Positions 1-8,790 of a DNA stretch of 64,000 bases are shown piece by piece; position 1 is the first letter of the stretch; every line of letters begins with the position of its first letter. Below the pieces are notes generated by a model. It saw only the letters and a program-made list of their open reading frames with translations, had not been told where the DNA came from and ran no database searches. This DNA is from Buttiauxella sp. A111. Lineage in GTDB: Bacteria > Pseudomonadota > Gammaproteobacteria > Enterobacterales > Enterobacteriaceae. The DNA lies in contig NZ_BJFN01000003.1 of NCBI RefSeq assembly GCF_014189855.1, positions 248,001-312,000 of the forward strand, read 5' to 3'. Made by a program: the position numbers and the translations under genes.

Positions 1-156
1 GTTAATTTTTATGCTGTAGCCCAGAATGCGATGTTGCAGTCTGTGCACATCAGGGTGATAGCAGTTTCCGCAGCGCTTTGTGTTCTGCTATGATTGCCCT
101 ATCTGTGGCCGAATAGCAGCCACCATACCATTAAGTTTCAAGAGGTTATTTTACTC

Positions 157-687
157 ATGGCAATCGTAGGCATTTTTTTCGGCAGCGACACTGGTAACAC
201 CGAAAATATCGCGAAGATGATTCAAAAACAGCTCGGTAAAGACGTTGCTGAGGTGCATGACATTGCTAAGAGCAGCAAAGAAGACCTGGAAGGCTTCGAT
301 ATCCTGCTTCTCGGCATTCCAACGTGGTATTACGGTGAAGCGCAATGCGACTGGGATGATTTCTTCCCGACGTTGGAAGAAGTTGATTTCAATGGAAAAT
401 TGGTCGCCCTTTTCGGCTGTGGCGACCAGGAAGACTACGCAGAATACTTCTGTGACGCATTAGGTACTATCCGCGATATTATTGAGCCGCGCGGTGCTGC
501 CATCGTGGGTCACTGGCCAACTGCTGGTTACCATTTTGAAGCGTCTAAAGGTCTTGCTGACGACAATCACTTCGTGGGCCTGGCTATTGATGAAGATCGC
601 CAACCAGAACTGACTGCACAACGCGTTCAACAATGGGTCAAACAGGTTTCTGAAGAACTGAACCTGGCTGATATCCTCAACGCTTGA
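157..687 (+). CDS. fldA: flavodoxin 1
   Basis: This is a small FMN electron carrier that donates electrons to enzymes such as radical-SAM proteins and pyruvate formate-lyase activase in the cytoplasm. The protein has 176 residues, the length of E. coli FldA. The phosphate-binding loop GSDTGNTE lies at residues 9-16, and the WYYGEAQCDWDD segment matches the isoalloxazine-binding loop. An in-frame upstream ATG exists at 94, but the ATG at 157 begins at the family N-terminus and follows an AGAGGT-like ribosome site. It lies upstream of fur as in E. coli. Confidence 0.97.
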   Translation: MAIVGIFFGSDTGNTENIAKMIQKQLGKDVAEVHDIAKSSKEDLEGFDILLLGIPTWYYGEAQCDWDDFFPTLEEVDFNGKLVALFGCGDQEDYAEYFCDALGTIRDIIEPRGAAIVGHWPTAGYHFEASKGLADDNHFVGLAIDEDRQPELTAQRVQQWVKQVSEELNLADILNA

Positions 688-694
688 TGCTCGG

Positions 695-722
695 TGTGAC
701 GCGGCTAGTGGGTCGCGTCACA
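695..722 (+). terminator. stem-loop between fldA and fur
   Basis: A perfect 9-bp stem (TGTGACGCG at 695-703 with CGCGTCACA at 714-722) directly follows the fldA stop. Only a weak T stretch follows, so it is probably an mRNA 3' stabiliser or a leaky terminator that still allows fldA-fur read-through. Confidence 0.5.
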
Positions 723-896
723 TTGATAGATTATTCCGATTAAAATAATCGCTACAAATTTTTAACTTTTCAGTTTGTCCCTGTACAATGACCTCCTGAC
801 TAAATAGCTAACAAGGCAAATAAATCGCGACTCAGCCGCCATTTTTTAGCTTGATTATGCATAATACTTGCGGTTCCCATTTAGAATTGACAGTTC

Positions 897-916
897 TATA
901 ATGAGACGCATTCATC
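897..916 (+). promoter_or_regulatory. Fur-box-like sequence ahead of fur
   Basis: TATAATGAGACGCATTCATC resembles the Fur operator at the E. coli fur promoter (TATAATGATACGCATTATC from memory), with one substitution and a one-base insertion in the right half. It would allow autoregulation and overlaps a possible TATAAT -10 element. The inserted base could weaken Fur binding. Confidence 0.5.
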
Positions 917-969
917 TTAACGCTCACCCTGAGTCCGAGCGATCCGTTAAGCAACAGGACAATTTCCGC

Positions 970-1422
970 ATGACTGACAATAATACCGCATTAAAGAAGG
1001 CCGGCCTGAAAGTCACGCTTCCACGATTAAAAATCCTTGAAGTGTTGCAGGGTCCGGTGAACCACCACGTCAGTGCGGAAGACTTATATAAACGTCTGAT
1101 TGATATGGGCGAAGAGATTGGTCTCGCCACCGTTTATCGTGTACTAAACCAGTTTGATGATGCAGGCATTGTTACTCGTCATAATTTCGAAGGCGGCAAA
1201 TCCGTATTCGAGCTGACACAACAGCATCACCACGACCATTTGATTTGCCTGGACTGCGGCAAAGTTATTGAATTTAGTGATGATTCAATCGAAGCCCGTC
1301 AGCGTGAAATCGCATCACGCCATGGCATTCGTCTGACTAACCACAGCCTGTACCTGTATGGTCACTGCGCTGAAGGTGATTGCCGTACCGACGAAAATGC
1401 ACACGAAATCAGCGAAAAATAA
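970..1422 (+). CDS. fur: ferric uptake regulator Fur
   Basis: Fur is the iron-responsive dimeric repressor of iron uptake genes. The protein has 150 residues, close to the 148 of E. coli. The winged-helix domain fills about residues 1-83, with the recognition helix near 52-61 (LATVYRVLNQ). The HHHDH metal site is at 86-90 and the structural zinc cysteines CLDC at 93-96. The start at 970 gives the family N-terminus MTDNNTALKK and follows an ACAGGA ribosome site. The frame stays open upstream to ATG 901, because the leader frame called uof in E. coli is here in phase with fur; I do not include that extension. Confidence 0.97.
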   Translation: MTDNNTALKKAGLKVTLPRLKILEVLQGPVNHHVSAEDLYKRLIDMGEEIGLATVYRVLNQFDDAGIVTRHNFEGGKSVFELTQQHHHDHLICLDCGKVIEFSDDSIEARQREIASRHGIRLTNHSLYLYGHCAEGDCRTDENAHEISEK

Positions 1423-1460
1423 TCCGCACATTTGACCACGCTAACCCGGTGGTCAGATAT

Positions 1461-1495
1461 AAAAAAACCGGTGAGGAAGCTCACCGGTTTTTTTA
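1461..1495. terminator. bidirectional terminator fur / chiQ
   Basis: An ACCGGTGAG stem with a four-base loop is flanked by A7 on the left and T7 on the right. It can serve the convergent fur (plus) and chiQ (minus) transcripts. Confidence 0.9.
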
Positions 1496-1512
1496 TTGGC
1501 TGAACGCGACAA

Positions 1513-1839
1513 TTATTTATTGTTAGCGCGAATTTCTTGCCAGATTTTATCGCATTTAGCTTTAACGGCCTGGTCATTACCGGTACGAGTTGCCTGGATG
1601 CAGTTCTGGTAATCAAGAGTACGAACTGTCTCTTTCTGTGCGAACTCCTGGTGTTCCTTCTCTTGACTCAACACATTCAAAACGCTTTGGCACGCCTGAA
1701 TTTTATCAGGATTTCCTTCGGCGGTATTGATACAAGCGCTATAAGCTTGTTTCAGCTTTGAATCTTCTGGTGCTGTTTTAGGCTGTGCGCAGGCGCTCAA
1801 ACCTAAAGCCATCACCGTAACCAAAATGATTTTTTTCAT
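1513..1839 (-). CDS. chiQ: outer-membrane lipoprotein ChiQ (YbfN)
   Basis: This small lipoprotein of 108 residues is encoded directly downstream of the chitoporin gene. The N-terminus is a short hydrophobic signal ending in the lipobox LSAC, with Cys17 as the lipidated residue. The mature part is hydrophilic and has spaced cysteines that could form disulfides. The start at 1839 was chosen because it opens the MKKIILV signal; a longer frame begins six codons earlier. In E. coli chiPQ is one operon silenced by the sRNA ChiX. The exact role of ChiQ is not established. Confidence 0.9.
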   Translation of the reverse strand: MKKIILVTVMALGLSACAQPKTAPEDSKLKQAYSACINTAEGNPDKIQACQSVLNVLSQEKEHQEFAQKETVRTLDYQNCIQATRTGNDQAVKAKCDKIWQEIRANNK

Positions 1840-1859
1840 GCTCGATATCCTTAACAAAA

Positions 1860-1879
1860 CCGGGCGCGTTAACGCCCGG
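1860..1879 (-). terminator. intercistronic hairpin chiP-chiQ
   Basis: A CCGGGCG/CGCCCGG stem lies between the chiP stop and the chiQ start and is followed on the minus strand by TTTTG. It looks like a partial terminator that would lower chiQ relative to chiP. Confidence 0.5.
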
Positions 1880-1886
1880 AATCAAA

Positions 1887-3284
1887 TCAGAAAATGGTAA
1901 ACGGAGCGATGACGATGAACTTAACATCGCGCTCATCCTGGAAGATGTTGCCGTAACCACCGCCCCAGCTTGGGATGTCGGAGTGGTTGTCGTATTGAGT
2001 GAAGTGAAGTTTGAACAGTGTGCCTTTCGCACGGCCATCCTGAATGGTGTACAGCGCATCAAGGCTGTACGCAGATTCTTTCAGACGATTGTCAGCATCG
2101 TAGTAACCGTCAGTTGTTGGTTTAGAGCTTGGTTTAGCATCCCATGCGTAAACATAAGAAGCCCCCACAGCCCAACCCGCCAGGTTCCAGTTGCTCAGGT
2201 CATACATAGCACCTGCGAACAATGATTTTTCACCGTTGGCGTTGAAGTCAGAACGGTTATCCCACCAGATATCCAGACGACCGTTAGAGGAGGCATAAGT
2301 TGGGGTCATACGTTGCAGGAAGTAACCCTGCTGGCCGTCTGCCTTAACAATGGTACCTTCAAGACGCATGTCAACCTGGCCCACTCTGTACCCGAAAGTC
2401 AAAGCCTGCAACCATGCAGTACCGTCATACAGATCGTTGACACTGCCGTCGGAAACTTTGTCACGCGTGCCGTAGAACTGATAGCTGGTTGATAACGGGC
2501 TGCCAGCCACGTCAAATTTGTAACTTGCTTTGGTGAAGTACTGATCTACATACCCCTGGGCCTGGCCGAATGCAGCTTCAAGAATCAGATTATTTTTGAA
2601 GTCATATTTCGCACCCAGCGAGTGCAGATAATCAACATTGGTGTTCTTATCATTTTGATAGAACTTGTCCATTTCCAGGTGCCATGGAGCTTTGTACTCG
2701 TTGGTCCACATGTAGGAGAAGCTCAGCGCACCGGCATCGGCGTAGTCAAAGTTTGCCCCAGCTTCGGCACCCTGATATGTACCAGGCATGAAGCTCCAGT
2801 GCGGTGCTAACAGTGTTTGACCGGTTGGCTGGATGTAACCTGCACGAGCCCAAACGGGACCGTATTTGAATTTAGCTGCGGCTTTATAAAGACTCACCCC
2901 GCTCTTATCGCCGGAGTAATCTTCATCGTAAGCTTTGTTTGAAGAGGAAAATGCGATTTCGTTCGGGTGGCCGCTGTTGCCATTTTCTGCCATTTCGATA
3001 GCAGTAAAGGCCGCGAGATCCAGACCAAACATGTCTGCGGCATAACCAGACTGGAAGTCCAGGTTGGCGTTCCATGTAGCGTGTGCGAGGTTAGTTTCGT
3101 ATTTATCTGTGGTGACGTCTTTACGGTCACGCTCACGTTGCCAGTAATAAACACCACCGGTCATAGTTGAATCATCAATAAAACCTGCTGCACTAGCCTG
3201 AGGGATGACAACCAGTCCTGAAAGAGCCGTGACACCTGCGATTGCAAGCGCCAGCGCACTACGTTTGCCACTAAACGTACGCAT
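1887..3284 (-). CDS. chiP: chitoporin ChiP (YbfM)
   Basis: This is an outer-membrane OprD-family porin for chitobiose and longer chito-oligosaccharides. The 465 residues match the E. coli length. A signal peptide precedes a likely cleavage near residue 32 (QASA-AGF). The rest shows aromatic-rich amphipathic strands and a C-terminal segment ending in phenylalanine (APFTIF), as expected for a beta-barrel assembly signal. The gene is first in the chiPQ operon. Its Shine-Dalgarno AAAGAGGAA lies inside a ChiX-like pairing site, and NagC-like and CRP-like sites lie upstream, so control by chitin-sugar availability is likely. Confidence 0.95.
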   Translation of the reverse strand: MRTFSGKRSALALAIAGVTALSGLVVIPQASAAGFIDDSTMTGGVYYWQRERDRKDVTTDKYETNLAHATWNANLDFQSGYAADMFGLDLAAFTAIEMAENGNSGHPNEIAFSSSNKAYDEDYSGDKSGVSLYKAAAKFKYGPVWARAGYIQPTGQTLLAPHWSFMPGTYQGAEAGANFDYADAGALSFSYMWTNEYKAPWHLEMDKFYQNDKNTNVDYLHSLGAKYDFKNNLILEAAFGQAQGYVDQYFTKASYKFDVAGSPLSTSYQFYGTRDKVSDGSVNDLYDGTAWLQALTFGYRVGQVDMRLEGTIVKADGQQGYFLQRMTPTYASSNGRLDIWWDNRSDFNANGEKSLFAGAMYDLSNWNLAGWAVGASYVYAWDAKPSSKPTTDGYYDADNRLKESAYSLDALYTIQDGRAKGTLFKLHFTQYDNHSDIPSWGGGYGNIFQDERDVKFIVIAPFTIF

Positions 3285-3288
3285 ATAA

Positions 3289-3303
3289 AATTCCTCTTTG
3301 ACG
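3289..3303 (-). promoter_or_regulatory. ChiX sRNA pairing site over the chiP ribosome site
   Basis: On the plus strand this stretch reads AATTCCTCTTTGACG, which is the seed of the ChiX sRNA as I recall it. The chiP mRNA would therefore pair with ChiX across its Shine-Dalgarno, as in E. coli and Salmonella. ChiX itself is not in this window. Confidence 0.7.
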
Positions 3304-3411
3304 TATAAATAATCGCCGGACGTTAAAAGACGTCACTAAGCGAAAAAAGTAAAAATGCCTAACGGCTAAAGCGGTTATAAAAATTTTCCCGCATTACTGC
3401 TCACCACAAGA

Positions 3412-3434
3412 CTATTTTTCGCGACGCGAATTAT
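3412..3434. promoter_or_regulatory. NagC operator candidate 1 (chiP)
   Basis: The core TTTTTCGCGACGCGAATTAT is an imperfect palindrome of AT-rich arms around TCGCG-CGCGA, matching the general NagC operator design. Confidence 0.6.
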
Positions 3435-3559
3435 CAACGATTTTGTAAGAGTTCATTCCGATATTATGACAGAGAGCACATAATCTATGAGTATTTGTAA
3501 CAAATGACGACTCAAGATGTTTATGCTGGATATTGAGACTATTTACAGACAAAGCTCGA

Positions 3560-3575
3560 AATGAGAGCGCTCACA
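3560..3575. promoter_or_regulatory. CRP-like site upstream of chiP
   Basis: AATGAGAGCGCTCACA has a perfect TCACA half and a two-mismatch left half at the six-base spacing of CRP sites. It sits between the two NagC-like operators, consistent with the cAMP-CRP dependence of chiP in E. coli. Confidence 0.5.
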
Positions 3576-3647
3576 CACTCAAACGAAGAATTTATTATGC
3601 TCTCAGATTGACCAAATGAAAGAAAAACGGGCGGAGTCTAAATAACA

Positions 3648-3667
3648 TTAATTCGCATCGCGAATAT
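3648..3667. promoter_or_regulatory. NagC operator candidate 2 (chiP)
   Basis: TTAATTCGCATCGCGAATAT is nearly the same as the nagE-nagB site at 7743 (TTAATTCGTATCGCAAATTA). That repeated match within one window supports a shared NagC operator. Confidence 0.65.
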
Positions 3668-3699
3668 GGAAAAATGGATATACAGGTGAATATAACGCA

Positions 3700-3731
3700 A
3701 AAAAAACGCCGCTAATTGCGGCGTTTTTATA
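3700..3731 (-). terminator. glnS terminator
   Basis: AACGCCGC and GCGGCGTT pair around a short loop, with A and T runs on both sides. It lies 13 bases past the glnS stop on the minus strand. Confidence 0.85.
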
Positions 3732-3743
3732 AGACGATTTCTT

Positions 3744-5411
3744 TTATTCGCCTATTTTAGCCCAGGTATCACGCAACCCAACGGTACGGTTAAATACCAG
3801 TTTTTCAGCGGTTGCATAACGGCTATCAAGGCAGAAATAACCTTCGCGCTCGAACTGATACGCTTTGCCTTTTTCTGCGTTTTGCAGACTCGGTTCCACG
3901 AAACCTTGCTTGATAACCAGAGACTCAGGGTTAATCGTTGCAAGGAAATCTTCCGCGCTACCTGGGTTCGCTACGCTGAACAGACGGTCATAAAGACGAA
4001 TTTCAACAGGTAAAGCGTGTTCTGCGCTGACCCAATGAATGACGCCTTTCACTTTGCGGCCATCAGCCGGGTCTTTGCTCAAAGTGTCTGGATCATAGGA
4101 ACAATGCAGCACGGTGATATTCCCTGATTCATCTTTCTCTACGCGATCGGCTTTAATCACATATGCATTACGTAGACGGACTTCTTTGCCCAGCACCAGA
4201 CGCTTGTATTGCTTATTCGCTTCTTCACGGAAATCAGCACGGTCAATGTAAATCTCACGGCTGAATGGCACCTGACGGCTACCCATCTCTGGCTTATTCG
4301 GATGGTTAGGCATGGTCACCATTTCAACTTCGCCCTGCGGGAAGTTTTCAATGATCACTTTCACCGGATCGAGCACGGCCATCGCACGCGGGGCGTTCTC
4401 GTTCAGGTCATCACGAATACAAGATTCCAAAGACGCCATTTCAACGGTGTTGTCTTGCTTGGTCACACCAATACGCTTGCAGAACTCGCGGATAGAAGCA
4501 GCCGTGTAACCACGACGACGCAGACCAGAAATGGTCGGCATACGTGGGTCATCCCACCCTTCTACAACCTTCTCCGTCACCAGCAGGTTCAGCTTACGCT
4601 TGGACATGATGGAATATTCGAGATTCAGGCGCGAGAACTCGTACTGACGTGGGTGCGCAGGAATCGTGATGTTATCCAACACCCAGTCGTACAGACGACG
4701 GTTGTCCTGGAATTCCAGCGTACACAAGGAGTGCGTAATACCTTCCAGCGCATCGGAAATACAGTGCGTGAAGTCGTACATCGGGTAGATGCACCACTTG
4801 TTGCCGGTCTGGTGATGGTCGGCGAACTTAATGCGATAGATAACCGGATCGCGCATCACAATAAACGGCGAGGCCATGTCGATTTTCGCACGCAGGCACG
4901 CAGTCCCTTCGGCAAACTCACCGTTACGCATTTTCTCGAACAACGCGAGGTTTTCTTCAACGGTACGATCGCGGAATGGGCTGTTCTTACCAGGCGAGGT
5001 CAATGAGCCGCGATATTCACGGATTTGCTCTGGAGTCAGTTCATCAACATACGCCAGACCTTTACTGATCAGCTCAACTGCGTAGTTGAACAGCTGATCG
5101 AAATAATCGGAAGAGTAGCGCACATTGCCTGACCAATGAAAACCAAGCCATTCAACATCTTGTTTAATTGATTCTACGTATTCGATGTCTTCTTTTACCG
5201 GGTTTGTGTCATCGAAACGCAGGTTGCACTGGCCTTGATAATCTTGTGCGATACCAAAGTTCAGGCAGATAGATTTTGCATGACCGATATGCAGATAGCC
5301 GTTTGGCTCTGGCGGAAAACGGGTGCAAATGCTGTTGTGCTTACCATTAGCCAAATCTTCATCAATGATCTGGCGAATAAAGTTAGTTGGGCGGGCTTCA
5401 GCCTCACTCAT
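3744..5411 (-). CDS. glnS: glutaminyl-tRNA synthetase
   Basis: This class I synthetase charges tRNA-Gln with glutamine. The protein has 555 residues (E. coli 554). The class I signatures are HIGH at residues 41-44, inside [12 protein letters not shown], and MSKRK near residue 270. The start at 5411 gives the family N-terminus [16 protein letters not shown]; the frame is open for 59 further codons upstream, but those do not resemble the family. The gene is monocistronic between terminators. The window also carries three tRNA-Gln genes that are its substrates. Confidence 0.98.
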   Translation of the reverse strand: MSEAEARPTNFIRQIIDEDLANGKHNSICTRFPPEPNGYLHIGHAKSICLNFGIAQDYQGQCNLRFDDTNPVKEDIEYVESIKQDVEWLGFHWSGNVRYSSDYFDQLFNYAVELISKGLAYVDELTPEQIREYRGSLTSPGKNSPFRDRTVEENLALFEKMRNGEFAEGTACLRAKIDMASPFIVMRDPVIYRIKFADHHQTGNKWCIYPMYDFTHCISDALEGITHSLCTLEFQDNRRLYDWVLDNITIPAHPRQYEFSRLNLEYSIMSKRKLNLLVTEKVVEGWDDPRMPTISGLRRRGYTAASIREFCKRIGVTKQDNTVEMASLESCIRDDLNENAPRAMAVLDPVKVIIENFPQGEVEMVTMPNHPNKPEMGSRQVPFSREIYIDRADFREEANKQYKRLVLGKEVRLRNAYVIKADRVEKDESGNITVLHCSYDPDTLSKDPADGRKVKGVIHWVSAEHALPVEIRLYDRLFSVANPGSAEDFLATINPESLVIKQGFVEPSLQNAEKGKAYQFEREGYFCLDSRYATAEKLVFNRTVGLRDTWAKIGE

Positions 5412-5545
5412 CGCGGGTTCCTCAGTGCATAAACTTTCGTTAACGGCATATGATCTAATAAGCAGGCGTCGGAAACAACCTTTAGTTGCATAAATAAGGA
5501 TGGGTGACTGGCGGGAAGTGATTGAGTAAGTCATGAAAAGGGCAA

Positions 5546-5581
5546 TAAAAAAGCGGCTGACGAAAAAGTCGCCAGCCGCTG
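5546..5581 (-). terminator. nagE terminator
   Basis: AGCGGCTG and CAGCCGCT form a GC-rich stem. On the minus strand, downstream of nagE, it is followed by a run of six Ts. Confidence 0.85.
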
Positions 5582-5608
5582 AAGGCACAATCTAAGACTC
5601 AGGAGCGA

Positions 5609-7630
5609 TTATTTGCCTTTAATTTCGTACAGAGGAGTCTGCCCCGCAACCACTGAACCTTGTGCCTGGATAACCAGACCGCTGTAGTCGTCAATGTTGC
5701 TGCAAACCACTGGGCTAATCATGGAGCGAGCATTTGCGTTCAGGAAATCAAGATCCATTTCCAGAATCGGCTGGCCTGCAACCACTTCAGCACCCTCTTC
5801 TACCAGACGGGTAAAGCCCTGGCCGTTCAGTGCTACGGTATCAATGCCCATATGGACAACGATCTCGGCGCCTTTTTCGGTTTCCAGACAGAACGCGTGG
5901 TTGGTATTAAAGATTTTTACGATAGTACCTGCGGCTGGCGCGACAACAGTTTTCTCTGTTGGCTTAATAGCAACACCGTCACCTACCGCTTTGCTTGCAA
6001 AGGCTTCATCAGGAACCTGCTCAAGCGCAACGACATCACCCGTTACTGGTGAAACCAGTGCGGCGATAGTTACTGCATTTGGCACAGCCTGTGGTTTTGT
6101 CGCAACGGCCGCTGGAGCAACAGCACTAACCGGTGCCGCAGCAGGGACATCACCGACTGTTTTCATTGCGTTAGCAATTTTCTCAGCCACAAAACCTACG
6201 ATAATTTGCACGCTCGTTTTGTTCAGACGGATAACACCGGTTGCACCCAGACGTTTTGCCAACGCTTCATTAACCAATGAAGAGTCTTTCACGTTCAGAC
6301 GCAGACGAGTGATACATGCATCAATACCGGTCAAGTTAGCTGAACCGCCTACCGCCGCAACGTACTGACGAGCCAGTTGAGAAACGTCCTGGTTGGTATT
6401 GCCGCTAACATTCACGTCCTGACCATCAGTTTCATCACCCGCAACCGCCAGTTCACGTCCTGGAGTTAACAGGTTGAACTTGGTGATAGTGAAGCGGAAC
6501 ACAACGTAGTAGATAACGAAGAAGACGAGGCCTTGTGGGATCAGCATCCACCAATGAGTCGCCAGTGGGTTACGGGAAGAAAGCACCATATCCACCAGAC
6601 CCGCACTGAAGCCGAAACCTGCAATCCAATGCATGCTGGCTGCGATAAATACAGAGATACCAGTCAGCACTGCGTGAATCACATAAAGCACTGGAGCCAC
6701 GAACATGAAGGAGAATTCCAACGGTTCGGTGATACCTGTAAAGAAGGCAGCAAATGCACCCGCCATCATAATACCCAGTACTTTCGCTTTATTTTCAGGA
6801 CGTGCACAGTGATAAATCGCCAGTGCAGCACCTGGAAGGCCGAACATCATGATTGGGAAGAAGCCAGCCTGATAACGACCAGTAATACCTACAATACCTG
6901 TACCTTCAGCGATAGATTTCGCGCCGCCGAGGAATTTAGGGATATCGTTGATACCCGCAACATCAAACCAGAATACAGAGTTCAGAGCATGATGCAGACC
7001 GACTGGAATCAACAGACGGTTGAAGAACGCGTAAACACCCGCGCCAATCGAACCCATCTTCTGAATGTGCTCACCAAAGTTCACCAGGCCGCCGAAAACG
7101 ATTGGCCAGATAAACATCATGATGAATGCAACAGCGATCATGACAAAAGAGGTGATAATCGGTACCAGGCGACGTCCGCTGAAGAAGGACAACGCTTTCG
7201 GCAACTCAACGCTGCTGAAGCGGTTGTACAACTCTGCGGAGATAATCCCGACCAGAATACCCACGAATTGGTTCTGAATTTTAGAGAACGCGAATGGAAC
7301 CTGATCCACCGGAATGTGCTTGATCATGGCAACAGCCGCTGGTGAACACAGCGTTGTCAAAACCAGGAAACCGACAAAGCCGGTTAGTGCAGCAGCACCA
7401 TCTTTATCTTTGGACATACCGTAAGCCACACCAATGGCAAACAGCACCCCCATATTATCAATAATTGCAGCACCAGATTTGATGAACAACGCAGCTAATG
7501 CGCTATCACCACCCCAGCTAACCGGGTCAATCCAGTAACCGACACCCATTAAAATGGCTGCGGCTGGTAGTGTGGCTACCGGCACCATCAGCGCACGGCC
7601 AACCTTTTGCATATAACCTAGAATACTCAC
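5609..7630 (-). CDS. nagE: PTS N-acetylglucosamine transporter IICBA, NagE
   Basis: NagE imports N-acetylglucosamine across the inner membrane and phosphorylates it at C6. It has 673 residues (E. coli 648). The order is a hydrophobic IIC domain (about 1-385), a IIB domain with the phosphocysteine in ACITRLRL (near 435), an Ala/Pro-rich linker, and a IIA domain with the active histidine in EIVVHMGID. The IIA part is almost the same as E. coli, whereas the IIC part is clearly different, starting MSILGYMQKVGRALMVP, and recalls the Serratia/Yersinia type from memory. It is divergent from nagBACD across a shared NagC/CRP region. Confidence 0.95.
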   Translation of the reverse strand: MSILGYMQKVGRALMVPVATLPAAAILMGVGYWIDPVSWGGDSALAALFIKSGAAIIDNMGVLFAIGVAYGMSKDKDGAAALTGFVGFLVLTTLCSPAAVAMIKHIPVDQVPFAFSKIQNQFVGILVGIISAELYNRFSSVELPKALSFFSGRRLVPIITSFVMIAVAFIMMFIWPIVFGGLVNFGEHIQKMGSIGAGVYAFFNRLLIPVGLHHALNSVFWFDVAGINDIPKFLGGAKSIAEGTGIVGITGRYQAGFFPIMMFGLPGAALAIYHCARPENKAKVLGIMMAGAFAAFFTGITEPLEFSFMFVAPVLYVIHAVLTGISVFIAASMHWIAGFGFSAGLVDMVLSSRNPLATHWWMLIPQGLVFFVIYYVVFRFTITKFNLLTPGRELAVAGDETDGQDVNVSGNTNQDVSQLARQYVAAVGGSANLTGIDACITRLRLNVKDSSLVNEALAKRLGATGVIRLNKTSVQIIVGFVAEKIANAMKTVGDVPAAAPVSAVAPAAVATKPQAVPNAVTIAALVSPVTGDVVALEQVPDEAFASKAVGDGVAIKPTEKTVVAPAAGTIVKIFNTNHAFCLETEKGAEIVVHMGIDTVALNGQGFTRLVEEGAEVVAGQPILEMDLDFLNANARSMISPVVCSNIDDYSGLVIQAQGSVVAGQTPLYEIKGK

Positions 7631-7742
7631 GTTAATTCCCCCTATGAGACCCCGTTAAGGCTCGTTCAAAGCAGTTTTATTATTGTGTAACAAACCTTGA
7701 AAGCATGACGATGATTCGCCAACTTTATGAGTGTGTGAAAAA

Positions 7743-7763
7743 TTAATTCGTATCGCAAATTAA
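7743..7763. promoter_or_regulatory. NagC operator candidate (nagE side)
   Basis: An imperfect palindrome runs from TTAATTCG to CGCAAATTAA, nearly the same as the chiP site at 3648. Confidence 0.65.
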
Positions 7764-7775
7764 ACACCCTTTTTT

Positions 7776-7791
7776 TGTGATTAAAATCACC
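7776..7791. promoter_or_regulatory. CRP site between nagE and nagB
   Basis: TGTGATTAAAATCACC matches the TGTGA-N6-TCACA consensus with one mismatch. It sits between the two NagC-like sites. Confidence 0.7.
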
Positions 7792-7837
7792 AAATATTGT
7801 TATTGCACTCCCCTCTTGCTAGCTATCGACTAAAACT

Positions 7838-7860
7838 TATTTTATCATTCGAAAAATCAA
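7838..7860. promoter_or_regulatory. NagC operator candidate (nagB side)
   Basis: TTATTTTATCATTCGAAAAA shows the T-rich and A-rich arms with a central TTCGA, as in NagC sites. It lies just upstream of the nagB leader. Confidence 0.55.
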
Positions 7861-7964
7861 GACAGATTGATCCCGTTATGGCCAGTTTGAAACTGGGTTA
7901 CCCTTAGAGGGGTCGGACAATCAATCTGGCTAAAGTTGTTTTCTATTAACTTATGAGGTGAATG

Positions 7965-8765
7965 ATGAGACTGATTCCCCTGGCTACCCCAGCTCAAGTT
8001 GGCAAATGGGCAGCACGCCATATCGTTAAGCGTATCAATGCGTTTAATCCGACTGCGGATCGCCCTTTTGTGCTGGGCCTGCCAACCGGCGGTACTCCTC
8101 TTGAAGCGTACAAAGCGCTGGTAGAGATGCACAAAGCGGGCCAGGTTAGCTTTAAAAACGTCGTCACCTTTAATATGGATGAATACGTTGGCCTGCCAAA
8201 AGAGCATCCAGAAAGCTATCATACTTTCATGCACCGCAATTTCTTTGATCATGTTGATATCCCAGCAGAAAATATTAACCTGCTGAATGGCAACGCCGAA
8301 GATGTTGACGCAGAGTGCCGCCGTTATGAAGAAAAAATTCGCTCTTACGGTAAAATTCACCTGTTTATGGGTGGCGTAGGCAACGATGGTCATATCGCAT
8401 TCAACGAACCAGCTTCTTCTCTGGCATCTCGTACTCGTATCAAAACGCTGACTCATGACACCCGTGTTGCAAACTCCCGTTTCTTTGATGGCGATGTGTC
8501 TCAAGTGCCAAAATATGCGCTGACTGTTGGCGTGGGTACACTGCTTGATGCAGAAGAAGTGATGATTTTGGTGCTCGGCCATTTGAAAGCGCAAGCGCTG
8601 CAAGCGGCTGTGGAAGGTAACGTGAATCACATGTGGACCATTAGCTGTCTGCAACTGCATCCTAAAGCAGTCGTGGTTTGTGATGAGCCGTCCACCATGG
8701 AACTCAAAGTGAAGACGCTGAAGTACTTCAATGAGCTCGAAGCTGAAAACATCAAAGATCTTTAA
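7965..8765 (+). CDS. nagB: glucosamine-6-phosphate deaminase
   Basis: NagB converts glucosamine-6-phosphate to fructose-6-phosphate and ammonia, the last step of amino-sugar breakdown. The protein has 266 residues as in E. coli. The phosphate loop GLPTGGTP is near residue 40, the catalytic Asp lies in NMDEYVG, and the [11 protein letters not shown] segment holds the active Asp-His-Glu. Two ATGs are adjacent (7962 and 7965); the second gives the family N-terminus MRLIPL with better spacing from GAGGTG. It is first in nagBACD. Confidence 0.97.
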   Translation: MRLIPLATPAQVGKWAARHIVKRINAFNPTADRPFVLGLPTGGTPLEAYKALVEMHKAGQVSFKNVVTFNMDEYVGLPKEHPESYHTFMHRNFFDHVDIPAENINLLNGNAEDVDAECRRYEEKIRSYGKIHLFMGGVGNDGHIAFNEPASSLASRTRIKTLTHDTRVANSRFFDGDVSQVPKYALTVGVGTLLDAEEVMILVLGHLKAQALQAAVEGNVNHMWTISCLQLHPKAVVVCDEPSTMELKVKTLKYFNELEAENIKDL

Positions 8766-8790
8766 GCATTAATTTTCACCGGGGGTAACT

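Larger units (their letters stand above)
3285..3743. other. chiP upstream control region (459 bp, no gene)
   Basis: The stretch between chiP and glnS has no convincing coding frame. It holds the ChiX site, a long chiP leader, two NagC-like operators centred about 235 bp apart, a CRP-like site between them, and the glnS terminator at its right end. The two separated NagC sites suggest DNA looping, as known for nagE-nagB. Confidence 0.7.
7631..7964. other. nagE-nagB divergent control region
   Basis: The intergenic stretch holds two NagC-like operators about 95 bp apart flanking a CRP-like site. It also holds a nagB leader that can fold into nested hairpins. This matches the known repression loop between nagE and nagB. 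Confidence 0.75.

Noticed and set aside
1-156. Promoter TTCCGC / TATGAT upstream of fldA
   Set aside because: The -10 is fair but the -35 is poor and the upstream gene is outside the window; not strong enough to annotate.
4209-5006. Long open frame of 265 codons on the plus strand
   Set aside because: It is antisense to glnS, has low-complexity Thr/Arg/His composition and no family resemblance; it is a by-product of glnS codon use.
6533-7345. 270-codon open frame on the plus strand
   Set aside because: It is antisense to the nagE membrane domain, with a His/Trp/Asn-rich composition typical of reversed membrane-protein sequence.
7857-8660. 267-codon open frame on the minus strand
   Set aside because: It is antisense to nagB and runs into the regulatory region; no ribosome site or recognisable domain.
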